NCBI RefSeq assembly: GCF_001183985.1
Contig: NZ_LFZW01000001.1
Coordinates: forward strand, 270,187 to 334,186
DNA: 64,000 nucleotides
From: Peribacillus loiseleuriae
GTDB taxonomy: Bacteria; Bacillota; Bacilli; Bacillales; DSM-1321
Direction: 5' to 3'
In this document: positions 55,583 through 64,000 of the stretch, in pieces
Position numbering within the stretch: position 1 is the stretch's first letter
Layout: every line of letters begins with the position of its first letter
Made by a program: the position numbers and the translations under genes
The notes under the pieces: model-generated
What the model was told of the DNA's origin: nothing
Database searches by the model: none
What the model saw: only the letters and a program-made list of their open reading frames with translations

Positions 55583-57801
55583 TTCAAAGAAATAGCCTAC
55601 TCGATATTTTGTTGAAAGTGGTTTTATACGGATATGGCACTTTGTTGATATGGGAATGGCTTCAGCCGGTTAATCAATTGACAGATACCGATAATATGGG
55701 TGTGTTTATTGTATTTGTGTGTCTTTCTTTGTTATCGTACTTTTTACAGGTGCATTGGGTTGTGAGAATTATGATTTTAGTGGGATATATAATTCTTTCC
55801 ATTCAATATTTATATTCACAATTTTCGCTTTTTGATCTTGCCTGGATTGGGGAACTCATAAGTGATATGAAAATGAATATTACAAGAATGGTGGAAGCGG
55901 ACTGGATGTTATTAACGAATAGCTTCAGAACATTATTGTTTTTTATTTTGATTTGGCTTATTTCCTATTTAATTCATTATTGGGTAGCTGTCCGTCGAAA
56001 TCTTTTTTTATTTTTTCTGCTAACCATTGTTTTTTTAGCGGTTCTTGATACGTTTACCCCGTACGATGCAGACGGTCCGATTATTCGGGTCGTTATTATT
56101 GGTTTTGCTGTACTAGGATTACTCGCTTTTTTCCGTTTATTTGAACAGGAAAAATTATCAGTTTCTATCCGTGGATTACGAAACTGGCTCATGCCGTTAA
56201 CGATCATGGTATTGTTCAGCGGGACAATCGGTTTTGCAGCACCGAAACTAAAACCGCAATGGCCGGATCCTGTTCCATTTATTACATCCTATTCAAATAA
56301 ATCAACAGGAGATTCAAACAAAGCGGGAAGCAAGCGTGTTGGATACGGAGAAAATGATAGCCAACTAGGTGGTTCGATTTCTGACGATCATGCAGTTGTG
56401 TTTTATGCAGATGCTCCTACTCGTCACTATTGGAAGGTGGAGAACAAGTATTATTATACTGGCAAGGGCTGGACAAGGCTTGATTATCCAGGAGAATTGA
56501 CAGAGTATGACAATGATCGGGATATGGTGAATCTTACAGGTACGGAATTACCTGGGATGAAGCTTCAAGAACTAAAGACTACCGTTAAAATGGAGCAGTT
56601 CTACAATCACGTCCCGTATCCAACTCCTAGTATACTTAAGAGGGTTTCAGCTGAAGGAGCAGATCAGTATATTTTTAATGACTCGACGAATCTATTGACA
56701 GCTCAATCGAATAGTTGGGGTAGGCTCAAGCTTACTGATTATGAAGTGAATTATTATCTTACAACATTTGATAGGAATTATTTAAAAAAGGTTACATCTG
56801 CAAATGATGTTCCTAAAGATATCATAGGTATTTATACACAGTTGCCAAGGAATCTACCTGAAAGAATTCGTAATTTAGCGCTAGAGATCACTAGTGATCA
56901 AGATAATTGGTATGACAAGGCAAAGGCCATTGAAAATTATTTTGATGGTCCGAAGTTTGTATATGATAAGCAAGATATTCCTTATCCAGAAGAGCAGCAA
57001 GATTATGTGGATCAATTTTTATTTGAAACACTTCGGGGGTATTGTGATAATTTCTCTACTGCGATGGTTGTTCTATTGCGTTCACTCGACATTCCGACAC
57101 GCTGGGCAAAAGGCTATTCTGATGGTGTGGCAACGATCAAAAACGGTGAATCCGTTTATATGATCACAAACAATAATGCCCATTCATGGGTAGAGGTTTA
57201 TTTTCCAGAGGTTGGTTGGGTTCCGTTTGAGCCAACAAAAGGCTTTAATAACACAAATCAGTTTTATGATGCTTCTTTGAATACCAACTCTAACGCGAAT
57301 GACCATGATACGGCTGTGACGACTCAAGAGAAAAAGGAAGCTACTCAGTCGGACAAAAAAACACTTCCGGAAATAGATAAACCAAATCAATCAACATCTT
57401 CAAAATTGGATGGTGTTTATTGGAAAAACGTTTTGCAAAATACAGCGATAGGTCTTGCTGGAGTGACGATCTTTGTTTTCTTGCTCTATCAATCGAGAAG
57501 AAAATGGCTGCCATATGTATTTATTACAAGATATAAAGGGAAAAACGGTACAGATACATTTACAAGTGCTTATCATGTTCTTCTCAAGCAATTGAATCGC
57601 GCGGGTGTACCGCGACCTGAAGGCCAAACATTACGAGAATACGCGGTTTATGTTGATCGTGTCTATCATATGGCTAATAATAATATGCAGCAGATGACGA
57701 AGGAATACGAAAGGATTATATACCGCGGAGATCAGGAAAACCAAGCTTGGAGGCAGTATCAAGAATTATGGGAAAATTTAATTAAAGAAACTACCTCTTG
57801 A
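55579..57801 (+). CDS. TgpA-like membrane transglutaminase
   Basis: Protein of 740 residues. About six N-terminal membrane helices (to residue 225), then an extracytoplasmic transglutaminase-like domain. The Cys is in RGYCDNFSTAMVVLLR near residue 494, the His in NAHSWVEVYFP and the following Glu/Asp in WVPFEPT. A last membrane helix (about 620-640) and a cytoplasmic DUF4129-like tail follow. It corresponds to YebA of B. subtilis. The operon likely builds or remodels an envelope protein; substrate unknown. Confidence 0.92.
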   Translation: MIQRNSLLDILLKVVLYGYGTLLIWEWLQPVNQLTDTDNMGVFIVFVCLSLLSYFLQVHWVVRIMILVGYIILSIQYLYSQFSLFDLAWIGELISDMKMNITRMVEADWMLLTNSFRTLLFFILIWLISYLIHYWVAVRRNLFLFFLLTIVFLAVLDTFTPYDADGPIIRVVIIGFAVLGLLAFFRLFEQEKLSVSIRGLRNWLMPLTIMVLFSGTIGFAAPKLKPQWPDPVPFITSYSNKSTGDSNKAGSKRVGYGENDSQLGGSISDDHAVVFYADAPTRHYWKVENKYYYTGKGWTRLDYPGELTEYDNDRDMVNLTGTELPGMKLQELKTTVKMEQFYNHVPYPTPSILKRVSAEGADQYIFNDSTNLLTAQSNSWGRLKLTDYEVNYYLTTFDRNYLKKVTSANDVPKDIIGIYTQLPRNLPERIRNLALEITSDQDNWYDKAKAIENYFDGPKFVYDKQDIPYPEEQQDYVDQFLFETLRGYCDNFSTAMVVLLRSLDIPTRWAKGYSDGVATIKNGESVYMITNNNAHSWVEVYFPEVGWVPFEPTKGFNNTNQFYDASLNTNSNANDHDTAVTTQEKKEATQSDKKTLPEIDKPNQSTSSKLDGVYWKNVLQNTAIGLAGVTIFVFLLYQSRRKWLPYVFITRYKGKNGTDTFTSAYHVLLKQLNRAGVPRPEGQTLREYAVYVDRVYHMANNNMQQMTKEYERIIYRGDQENQAWRQYQELWENLIKETTS

Positions 57802-57847
57802 CCATGTTTTTAACATGTTGGTACAATTGAAACATTCAAATACGAGC

Positions 57848-57960
57848 CCTTCATATATCCTCGATAATATGGATCGAAAGTCTCTACCGAATCACCGTAA
57901 ATGATTTGACTATGAAGGCAGATGTTTCAGTGTAACAGCTAGAATTCTGCCTTTTTAGAC
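57848..57960 (+). ncRNA. guanine riboswitch upstream of guaA
   Basis: Purine aptamer 57,848-57,919 with CTTCATATATCC, ATATGGATCGAAAGTCTCTACC and GATTTGACTATGAAG. The C in GACTATG is the guanine-specifying position. A terminator AAGGCAGA/TTCTGCCTT with T run follows to 57,960. Confidence 0.95.
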
Positions 57961-58068
57961 TTTTTTAGGGTGGAGTTTAGCTTTTTTGTGTTTTATTTTT
58001 ACATTTTTGAAATAATAAGAACAAACCGCTTCTGTAAAGAAGTGAATATATCAAATGAGGTGACAATA

Positions 58069-59622
58069 GTGACGGGGAAAACAGACTTACAGAACCAGGA
58101 AATGATTGTCGTACTAGACTTCGGCAGCCAATATAATCAATTAATCACTAGACGTATTCGTGAATTTGGCGTGTACAGTGAATTACATCCCCATACTATT
58201 ACGGTAGAAGAAATCAAGAAGCTAAATCCAACCGGAATTATTTTCTCCGGCGGACCGAATAGTGTATACGATGCATCTGCTTTCGGGTGTGATGAGCGTA
58301 TTTTTGAGCTTGGATTACCGATTTTCGGAATTTGCTATGGTATGCAATTGATGACGAAGCATTTCGGTGGCAAAGTTGAACAAGCAAAGAATCGTGAATA
58401 TGGTAAAGCAACTCTTGCGATTCAGAACGATTCAAAACTATTCAAGGACCTACCTAAAGAACAAACTGTCTGGATGAGCCACGGAGATCTTGTTGTGGAA
58501 ACTCCAGAAGGATTTCAGGTTGATGGAACGAATGCATCTTGTCCAATCGCAGCGATGAGCGATGAATCAAGAAAGCTCTACGCAGTACAATTCCATCCAG
58601 AAGTTCGTCACTCTGTTTATGGAAACGACATTTTGAAAAACTTCGTGTTTGGTGTTTGTGGCTGTAAAGGTGACTGGTCGATGGGGAATTTCATTGAAGT
58701 CGAGATAGAAAAAATTCGTCAAACAGTAGGGAACAAAAAAGTTTTGTGTGCCCTAAGTGGTGGAGTCGATTCATCGGTTGTTGCAGTGCTTATTCATAAG
58801 GCAATTGGTGATCAATTAACTTGTATTTTCGTTGATCATGGTTTATTGCGTAAAGGAGAAGCTGAAGGTGTTATGAAAATGCTGGGCGAAGGCTTCCAAA
58901 TGAATGTTATTAAAGTAGATGCCAAAGAACGTTTCCTTTCTAAGCTTGAAGGCGTTTCTGACCCTGAGAAAAAACGTAAAATTATTGGAAATGAGTTCAT
59001 CTATGTGTTTGATGATGAGGCGACGAGATTAGAAGGAATTGAATTCCTTGCTCAAGGTACTCTTTATACAGATATTATCGAAAGTGGTACAGCAACAGCA
59101 CAAACGATTAAATCGCATCACAATGTTGGTGGTCTGCCTGAAGATATGCAGTTCAAGTTGATTGAACCGCTAAACACATTGTTTAAAGATGAAGTACGTG
59201 CACTTGGAACGGAACTTGGTATGCCAGATGAAATCGTTTGGCGTCAACCATTCCCAGGTCCTGGATTGGGAATTCGCGTGTTAGGAGCGATCTCAGAGGA
59301 CAAGCTAGAAATTGTACGTGAATCAGACTATATCTTGCGTGAAGAAATCAAAAAAGCTGGCCTGGATCGTGAAATTTGGCAGTACTTTACCGTTCTTCCT
59401 GATATCCGTAGTGTTGGGGTTATGGGAGATGCGCGAACGTACGATTATACAATTGGGATTCGCGCTGTCACTTCAATTGATGGGATGACTTCAGATTGGG
59501 CCCGTATTCCATGGGATGTACTTGAACTTATTTCAACGAGAATCGTTAACGAAGTGAATCATGTTAACCGTGTTGTTTATGATATTACAAGTAAACCACC
59601 TGCAACGATTGAGTGGGAATAG
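58069..59622 (+). CDS. guaA: GMP synthase (glutamine-hydrolysing)
   Basis: Converts XMP to GMP with ATP and glutamine; 517 residues. The class I amidotransferase domain has Cys in GICYGMQLM and His-Glu in FHPEV. The synthetase domain begins at the PP-loop SGGVDSS (about residue 230), and the C-terminal dimer domain ends in [11 protein letters not shown] 58,069 follows GAGGTG; the frame extends 33 codons upstream without family sequence. Controlled by a guanine riboswitch. Confidence 0.97.
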   Translation: MTGKTDLQNQEMIVVLDFGSQYNQLITRRIREFGVYSELHPHTITVEEIKKLNPTGIIFSGGPNSVYDASAFGCDERIFELGLPIFGICYGMQLMTKHFGGKVEQAKNREYGKATLAIQNDSKLFKDLPKEQTVWMSHGDLVVETPEGFQVDGTNASCPIAAMSDESRKLYAVQFHPEVRHSVYGNDILKNFVFGVCGCKGDWSMGNFIEVEIEKIRQTVGNKKVLCALSGGVDSSVVAVLIHKAIGDQLTCIFVDHGLLRKGEAEGVMKMLGEGFQMNVIKVDAKERFLSKLEGVSDPEKKRKIIGNEFIYVFDDEATRLEGIEFLAQGTLYTDIIESGTATAQTIKSHHNVGGLPEDMQFKLIEPLNTLFKDEVRALGTELGMPDEIVWRQPFPGPGLGIRVLGAISEDKLEIVRESDYILREEIKKAGLDREIWQYFTVLPDIRSVGVMGDARTYDYTIGIRAVTSIDGMTSDWARIPWDVLELISTRIVNEVNHVNRVVYDITSKPPATIEWE

Positions 59623-59673
59623 ACGAAAGATACTGAATTTTTTTGATCTGAAATAAAAAATACCTGACTTATA

Positions 59674-59717
59674 AACGAACATTGTTTCTGTAAAAAAGAA
59701 GCAATGTTCGTTTTTTT
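59674..59717 (+). terminator. terminator after guaA
   Basis: AACGAACATTGTTTC/GAAGCAATGTTCGTT stem with seven T. Confidence 0.88.
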
Positions 59718-59778
59718 ATTGACAGCTATTTTCTCTTTTAGTACAATTGGACTGTAATTACTAATAGATATTATTTGT

Positions 59779-59920
59779 TCACCGTATAATATTGGGGATA
59801 AGGCCCAAGAGTTTCTACCGAGCTACCGAAAATAGCTTGACTACGATGTGAAGGATACGCATGACTGATGGAGGGGATCTTGCTCTTCTAAAACCCCTTT
59901 ACATAATTTGCAGGTAAACA
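59779..59920 (+). ncRNA. guanine riboswitch upstream of pbuG
   Basis: Purine aptamer about 59,779-59,850: CGTATAATATTGGGGATA, CCCAAGAGTTTCTACCG and AGCTTGACTACG, with the guanine-specifying C. A possible platform hairpin AGGGG/CCCCT with short T run lies at 59,873-59,905. Confidence 0.93.
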
Positions 59921-59981
59921 TCGTTTCGGTTAGAAGTGAGGCTTTTGGTCAGCGTTGAATTTATTTAAGGGAGACTGAACG

Positions 59982-61313
59982 ATGAAAAAGTATTTTCAAT
60001 TTCAAGAGCTTGGCACCAATTATCGACGAGAAATAATTGGGGGTCTGACAACCTTCTTAGCCATGGCTTATATTCTAGTTGTAAATCCAAGTATTTTAAC
60101 GCTTCAGGGCATTGAAGGATATCCTGATGAATTAAGAATGAATTATGGTGCCGTATTCGTAGCAACAGCATTAGCTGCAGGTATCGGTTCAATCCTCATG
60201 GGGATTATTGCTAGATATCCGATTTCACTTGCTCCGGGCATGGGATTGAATGCTTTCTTTGCTTTCACAGTTGTACTCGGATTCGGTATTCCGTGGCAAA
60301 CGGCGTTAACAGGTGTACTGATTTCAGGAGTTATTTTCGTTATCCTTTCTTTATCGGGAATTCGTGAGAAAATCATAAATGCAATTCCTGCAGAACTTAA
60401 GTTTGCAGTTGGAGCAGGTATTGGTTTATTTATCACATTTGTTGGTTTTCAAAACTCGCGCATTATTGTTAAAAACGATGCCACTCTCGTTGGGTTAGGT
60501 GATTTGACTTCAGGTAACACACTTCTTGCTGTTTTTGGTATTGTTATTACAGTTATTTTAATGGCGAGAGGTATTAAGAGCGCCGTTTTTCTAGGTATGA
60601 TTATTACGGCAATTGCTGGTATGATCTTCGGACTTGTACCGTTTCCGGAGAAAATTGTTGGAGCGGCACCGAGCATTGCTCCTACATTTGGAGCAGCGTT
60701 TGAAGCGTTCGGGAATTTGCCTGACCTATTCTCAGGTCAGATGTTGATTGTTATTTTAACCTTCTTATTTGTTGCATTCTTTGATACAGCAGGAACATTA
60801 GTGGCTGTTGCTCAGCAAGCAGGACTAATGAAAGATAATGTCCTACCACGCGTAGGGAAAGGGTTACTTGCAGATTCATTAGCTATCGTATCTGGAGCTG
60901 TTTTAGGAACTTCTACAACAACATCGTATGTTGAGTCCACTTCAGGTGTAGCTGCGGGAGCACGAAGCGGTTTTGCAGCGGTTGTTACAGGATTATTATT
61001 TATTCTTGCTATTTTCTTCTTCCCGCTTCTATCGGTAGTAACATCCGCGGTAACGGCTCCGGCCTTAATTGTAGTCGGTGTTCTAATGGCAACCGGATTG
61101 AAACATATTGATTGGTCACGATTTGAAATTGCTGTACCAGCTTTCTTCACAGTCATCATGATGCCGTTAACTTACAGCATTGCAACAGGTATTGCGTGTG
61201 GGTTCGTCTTCTATCCGATTACGATGATTATGACAGGAAAAGCAAAACAAGTTCACCCAATCATGTACGGATTGTTTGTTATCTTTATCGCTTATTTTAT
61301 ATTCCTAGTTTAA
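59982..61313 (+). CDS. pbuG: NCS2-family hypoxanthine/guanine permease
   Basis: Purine:proton symporter of 443 residues with about 13 membrane helices. SLAPGMGLNAFFAF and FVAFFDTAGTLVAVAQQAG are the AzgA/PbuG signatures, with TSTTTSYVEST following. Position after guaA matches B. subtilis pbuG (yebB). The guanine riboswitch should shut off uptake when guanine is plentiful. Confidence 0.95.
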   Translation: MKKYFQFQELGTNYRREIIGGLTTFLAMAYILVVNPSILTLQGIEGYPDELRMNYGAVFVATALAAGIGSILMGIIARYPISLAPGMGLNAFFAFTVVLGFGIPWQTALTGVLISGVIFVILSLSGIREKIINAIPAELKFAVGAGIGLFITFVGFQNSRIIVKNDATLVGLGDLTSGNTLLAVFGIVITVILMARGIKSAVFLGMIITAIAGMIFGLVPFPEKIVGAAPSIAPTFGAAFEAFGNLPDLFSGQMLIVILTFLFVAFFDTAGTLVAVAQQAGLMKDNVLPRVGKGLLADSLAIVSGAVLGTSTTTSYVESTSGVAAGARSGFAAVVTGLLFILAIFFFPLLSVVTSAVTAPALIVVGVLMATGLKHIDWSRFEIAVPAFFTVIMMPLTYSIATGIACGFVFYPITMIMTGKAKQVHPIMYGLFVIFIAYFIFLV

Positions 61314-61323
61314 TGAACCATCA

Positions 61324-61351
61324 GAGGACCTTAACGGGTCCTCTTTTTTAC
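61324..61351 (+). terminator. terminator after pbuG
   Basis: AGAGGACC/GGTCCTCT stem with TTAACG loop and six T. Confidence 0.88.
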
Positions 61352-61596
61352 CCTTATTGTCGACGTGCAGTAAAAACATCACTATGTCATTCTTGGTAGG
61401 GGTGGCTGCCCGAAAACTCCCGAGACAATGATTTAAATAAAAAGTGCCACAACATTAAGATGTCGTTTTAACGATTATGATGAATCTTCGTTAAATGGTA
61501 GGTGTAATGATTCGGTTGAGGAATGTTCATGTTGATTTAATGGAATGAATTGACTAACATAGATGACATAGATTATGGGGTGAAAGAGGGACGCGG

Positions 61597-62439
61597 ATGG
61601 GAGTAGCTATAATTAATAAAGTTTTGAATAATAATGTCGTGATAGCAAACCATCCTTCTTATGGTGAAATCGTAATAATCGGCAAGGGGATTGGGTTCAA
61701 TCGAAAAAGAGACGACGAAATATCCTTAGAAAATGCTGATAAGATGTTTGTATTAACAGGGAAAAAAGAACAGGAAGATTATAAAAAATTGCTTCCGGAA
61801 ATCGATGAAAAACACCAAGGGGCAATCATTGAAGCGATCAATCATATTAGTAAAAGAGTGTCTGGAAGTGTCAATGAATATATCCATGTGGGAATGACCG
61901 ATCATTTACTTTTTGCCTTAAACAGGATTGAAAATGGTCTTTCGATAAAGAATCCGTTTTTAGTTGAAACGAGTACGCTTTATCCATTTGAATATGAAAT
62001 CGCAAAAGAAGTAATCGAGATTTTAGAAATAAAGACGGGAATTAGTCTTCCGGAAGGAGAAGCTGGCTTTATTACCCTTCATATTCATAGTGCGCTGACG
62101 AATAAAGAGTTAGCGAAAGTGAATCAACACTCTCAGCTAGTCACGCATTTGATTAATCTTATAGAAGAACAAATGCAAATAGATATTGATAAAGAAAGTA
62201 TTGACTATGTAAGGCTTGTCCGTCACTTGCGGTATACCATCGATCGAGTATTAAGAGGTGAGAAAGTAGAGGAACCTGAAATACTCACTACCCTCTTGAA
62301 AGATGAATATCCGTTATGCTATAATTTGGCTTGGAAACTGATGAAAATTATGCAACAGCACTTGAAAGAACAAGTATGTGATGCAGAAGCCATCTATTTG
62401 ACGATGCATCTTCAGCGGCTACAAAAGAAAATTACATAA
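61597..62439 (+). CDS. glcT: transcription antiterminator GlcT
   Basis: BglG-family regulator of 280 residues. N-terminal CAT RNA-binding domain (about 1-55, with KVLNNNVVIANHPSYGEIVIIGKGIGFNRK), then two PRD domains whose histidines are phosphorylated by the PTS (HVGMTDHLLFALNR, GFITLHIHSAL, VRHLRYTIDR, YLTMHLQRL). Unphosphorylated GlcT binds the leader of ptsG and prevents termination. The next gene is ptsG, as in B. subtilis. Confidence 0.95.
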   Translation: MGVAIINKVLNNNVVIANHPSYGEIVIIGKGIGFNRKRDDEISLENADKMFVLTGKKEQEDYKKLLPEIDEKHQGAIIEAINHISKRVSGSVNEYIHVGMTDHLLFALNRIENGLSIKNPFLVETSTLYPFEYEIAKEVIEILEIKTGISLPEGEAGFITLHIHSALTNKELAKVNQHSQLVTHLINLIEEQMQIDIDKESIDYVRLVRHLRYTIDRVLRGEKVEEPEILTTLLKDEYPLCYNLAWKLMKIMQQHLKEQVCDAEAIYLTMHLQRLQKKIT

Positions 62440-62742
62440 AAATCATAACCTTTACGTGTTACTGATTCGATCAGGCATAAGTGAAGAAAGTGATTGGATG
62501 AAGCGAATGTGGGTATAGTATACCCGGTACGCTCTTTCGATGCTTTTTTTGCTTATGCCTTTTTTATTTGTCTTTTTCGTTGTAAACGTTTTATAGCGAG
62601 CTATCGGTTGGTGGATACATGCAGGCTGAGTGCTTCGGATCTTAATGCCTTTTCTGTGCGACGCATTCTATAAGTTTACCCTCTAGCTTTGGAGGTTTCG
62701 TTTTATCAGTTTTACAAAACTTAATTTCGGAGGTTTTGCACC
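62440..62742 (+). promoter_or_regulatory. glcT-ptsG intergenic leader
   Basis: A long hairpin, AGGCATAAG (62,473-62,481) with CTTATGCCT (62,552-62,560) plus T run, encloses a perfect GGGTATA-G-TATACCC stem at 62,511-62,525. It could terminate glcT or be the GlcT-controlled terminator. The RAT antiterminator sequence is expected between here and ptsG but was not pinpointed. Confidence 0.5.
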
Positions 62743-64000
62743 ATGTGGAAGAAAATCTTTGGTGTTTTGCAAAAGGTAGGAAAAGCTTTGATGCTCCCTG
62801 TTGCAATCTTGCCTGCTGCGGGTATTTTACTTGCATTTGGTAATGCGCTTCAAAATCCTACATTATTAGAGCTTGCTCCATTTTTAGAGAGCGGTGGAGT
62901 CGAAATGATTGCTTCCGTAATGGAAAATGCGGGACAAATTATCTTTAGTAATTTGGGATTGCTATTTGCTGTTGGTGTCGCTATTGGTCTTGCGGGGGGA
63001 GATGGCGTTGCAGGTCTAGCGGCAATTGTCGGTTTCTTCATTATGAATGTTACAATGGGTACAGTGTTAGGGATTGAAGCTGCGGATCTTAAAGGTAGTG
63101 TGGAATATGCGAGTGTCCTTGGTATTCCAACTCTACAAACGGGAGTATTCGGCGGTATTATTGTGGGTATCATTGCAGCAGCGATGTATAATAAATTCTT
63201 CCGTATTGAGCTACCTTCCTACTTGGGCTTCTTTGCGGGGAAAAGGTTTGTTCCGATAATAACAGCAGCAAGTGCTCTTGTTTTGGGTTTATTGATGATT
63301 GTTGTTTGGCCGCCTATTCAATCAGCGTTAAATACGTTCTCAGAAAATATGTTGGGTGCCAATTTAACGTTATCTGCATTTATTTTCGGTGTAATTGAGC
63401 GATCTCTTATTCCGTTTGGTTTGCATCATATTTTTTACTCACCATTCTGGTTTGAATTCGGCACATATACAAATGCTGCTGGTGAGATTGTTAAAGGTGA
63501 CCAAGCCATTTTTATGGCTCAAATTAAAGATGGTGTTCAAAATTTAACAGCTGGTACGTTCATGGTTGGTAAATATCCATTTATGATGTTCGGTTTACCA
63601 GCGGCTGCTTTAGCTATTTATCACGAAGCGAGACCTGAAAAAAAGAAAATTGTCGGGGGACTTATGGTATCTGCCGCACTTACTTCATTCTTGACAGGTA
63701 TTACAGAACCGCTTGAATTCTCATTCTTATTCGTGGCCCCTATTCTTTTCGGAATTCATGCTGTTTTTGCTGGTTTATCTTTCATGACCATGCACTTATT
63801 GAATGTGAAAATAGGGATGACATTCTCCGGTGGGTTGATAGACTATGTATTGTTTGGGTTGATTAATCCACAAACAAACGCTTGGCTCGTTATTCCTGTT
63901 GGTTTAGTATTTGCTGTTATTTATTATTTTGGATTCAGATTTGCTATCCGTAGATTTAACTTAAAAACACCAGGGCGTGAAGTAGAAGAAGAATCCGAAG
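62743..64000 (+). CDS. ptsG: PTS glucose permease EIICB(A), incomplete at window end
   Basis: Open from ATG 62,743 (GGAGG nine bases upstream) to the last base, 419 codons without a stop. [20 protein letters not shown] is the EIIC start; [17 protein letters not shown] and [18 protein letters not shown] are glucose-family EIIC motifs. EIIB, with its phosphorylated Cys, must follow outside the window. It transports and phosphorylates glucose. Expression should depend on GlcT encoded just upstream. Confidence 0.95.
   Translation, partial: MWKKIFGVLQKVGKALMLPVAILPAAGILLAFGNALQNPTLLELAPFLESGGVEMIASVMENAGQIIFSNLGLLFAVGVAIGLAGGDGVAGLAAIVGFFIMNVTMGTVLGIEAADLKGSVEYASVLGIPTLQTGVFGGIIVGIIAAAMYNKFFRIELPSYLGFFAGKRFVPIITAASALVLGLLMIVVWPPIQSALNTFSENMLGANLTLSAFIFGVIERSLIPFGLHHIFYSPFWFEFGTYTNAAGEIVKGDQAIFMAQIKDGVQNLTAGTFMVGKYPFMMFGLPAAALAIYHEARPEKKKIVGGLMVSAALTSFLTGITEPLEFSFLFVAPILFGIHAVFAGLSFMTMHLLNVKIGMTFSGGLIDYVLFGLINPQTNAWLVIPVGLVFAVIYYFGFRFAIRRFNLKTPGREVEEESE

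Overview
The window is a chromosomal segment of a low-GC, Gram-positive, spore-former-type bacterium of the Bacillaceae. The basis is gene order: tsaE-tsaB-rimI-tsaD, a YdiF-type ABC-F gene, rex, ydiK-ydiL and groES-groEL on the left, and MoxR, DUF58, transglutaminase, guaA and pbuG on the right. This follows the Bacillus subtilis backbone. CIRCE, Zur, cre-like, S-box, cobalamin, guanine and c-di-GMP signals, and S-layer (SLH) modules, are also typical of the group. The species cannot be named from the sequence alone.

Layout. (1) 1-10,780 is backbone: two tandem initiator tRNA copies (the first lacks five bases of its acceptor stem), the t6A-modification operon flanked by two clusters of DnaA boxes, an HExxH membrane protein, ABC-F, Rex, two small membrane-protein genes, and the CIRCE-controlled groESL operon. 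(2) 10,781-20,894 is a roughly 10 kb integrative island in the 3' end of groEL. A complete tyrosine recombinase sits directly behind groEL, and a perfect 124-bp copy of the groEL 3' end marks the far boundary. Its cargo is a helicase-like ATPase, an HNH endonuclease, an AbiV-like HEPN defence protein, a small serine recombinase with its own candidate sites, gene scraps, and an AlbA_2/HATPase protein followed immediately by a non-coding 66/55-bp tandem repeat array. (3) 20,895-27,137 is a second, decayed island in tandem. It starts with a truncated integrase and a scrap of a possible DUF3732-like ATPase, carries a bile-salt-hydrolase-family gene and an acetoin/butanediol module (GntR regulator, butanediol dehydrogenase, acetoin reductase), and ends with a third 16-bp copy of the groEL end, directly before what looks like the original groEL terminator.

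(4) 27,138-35,940 is a patchy zone: an oxidoreductase pseudogene with an in-frame stop, a transporter scrap, a lactonase-like beta-propeller gene, a Zur box driving a very short lipoprotein reading frame, a c-di-GMP riboswitch ahead of a chemotaxis receptor, an SLH-anchored amidase, and a scar of the integrase and arm sites found in island 2. (5) 35,941-53,040 is accessory metabolism: AraC regulator with a GH3 glucosidase and a cre-like site, a YibE/F pair, an SDR, a GH25-SLH lysozyme, two separate SAM-I riboswitches (one for a methionine-synthase-like gene, one for an MFS permease), a 1221-residue polytopic membrane protein, and a cobalamin-riboswitch unit encoding an adenosyltransferase and a BtuF-like lipoprotein. 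(6) 53,041-64,000 returns to backbone: MoxR-DUF58-transglutaminase operon, guanine riboswitch-guaA, guanine riboswitch-pbuG, glcT, and ptsG, which runs off the window.

The groEL 3' end therefore behaves as a repeatedly used integration site. The most unusual content is in the first island, above all the AlbA_2 gene with its tandem array and the AbiV/HNH/helicase neighbourhood. No CRISPR array, rRNA gene or intact insertion sequence was seen.
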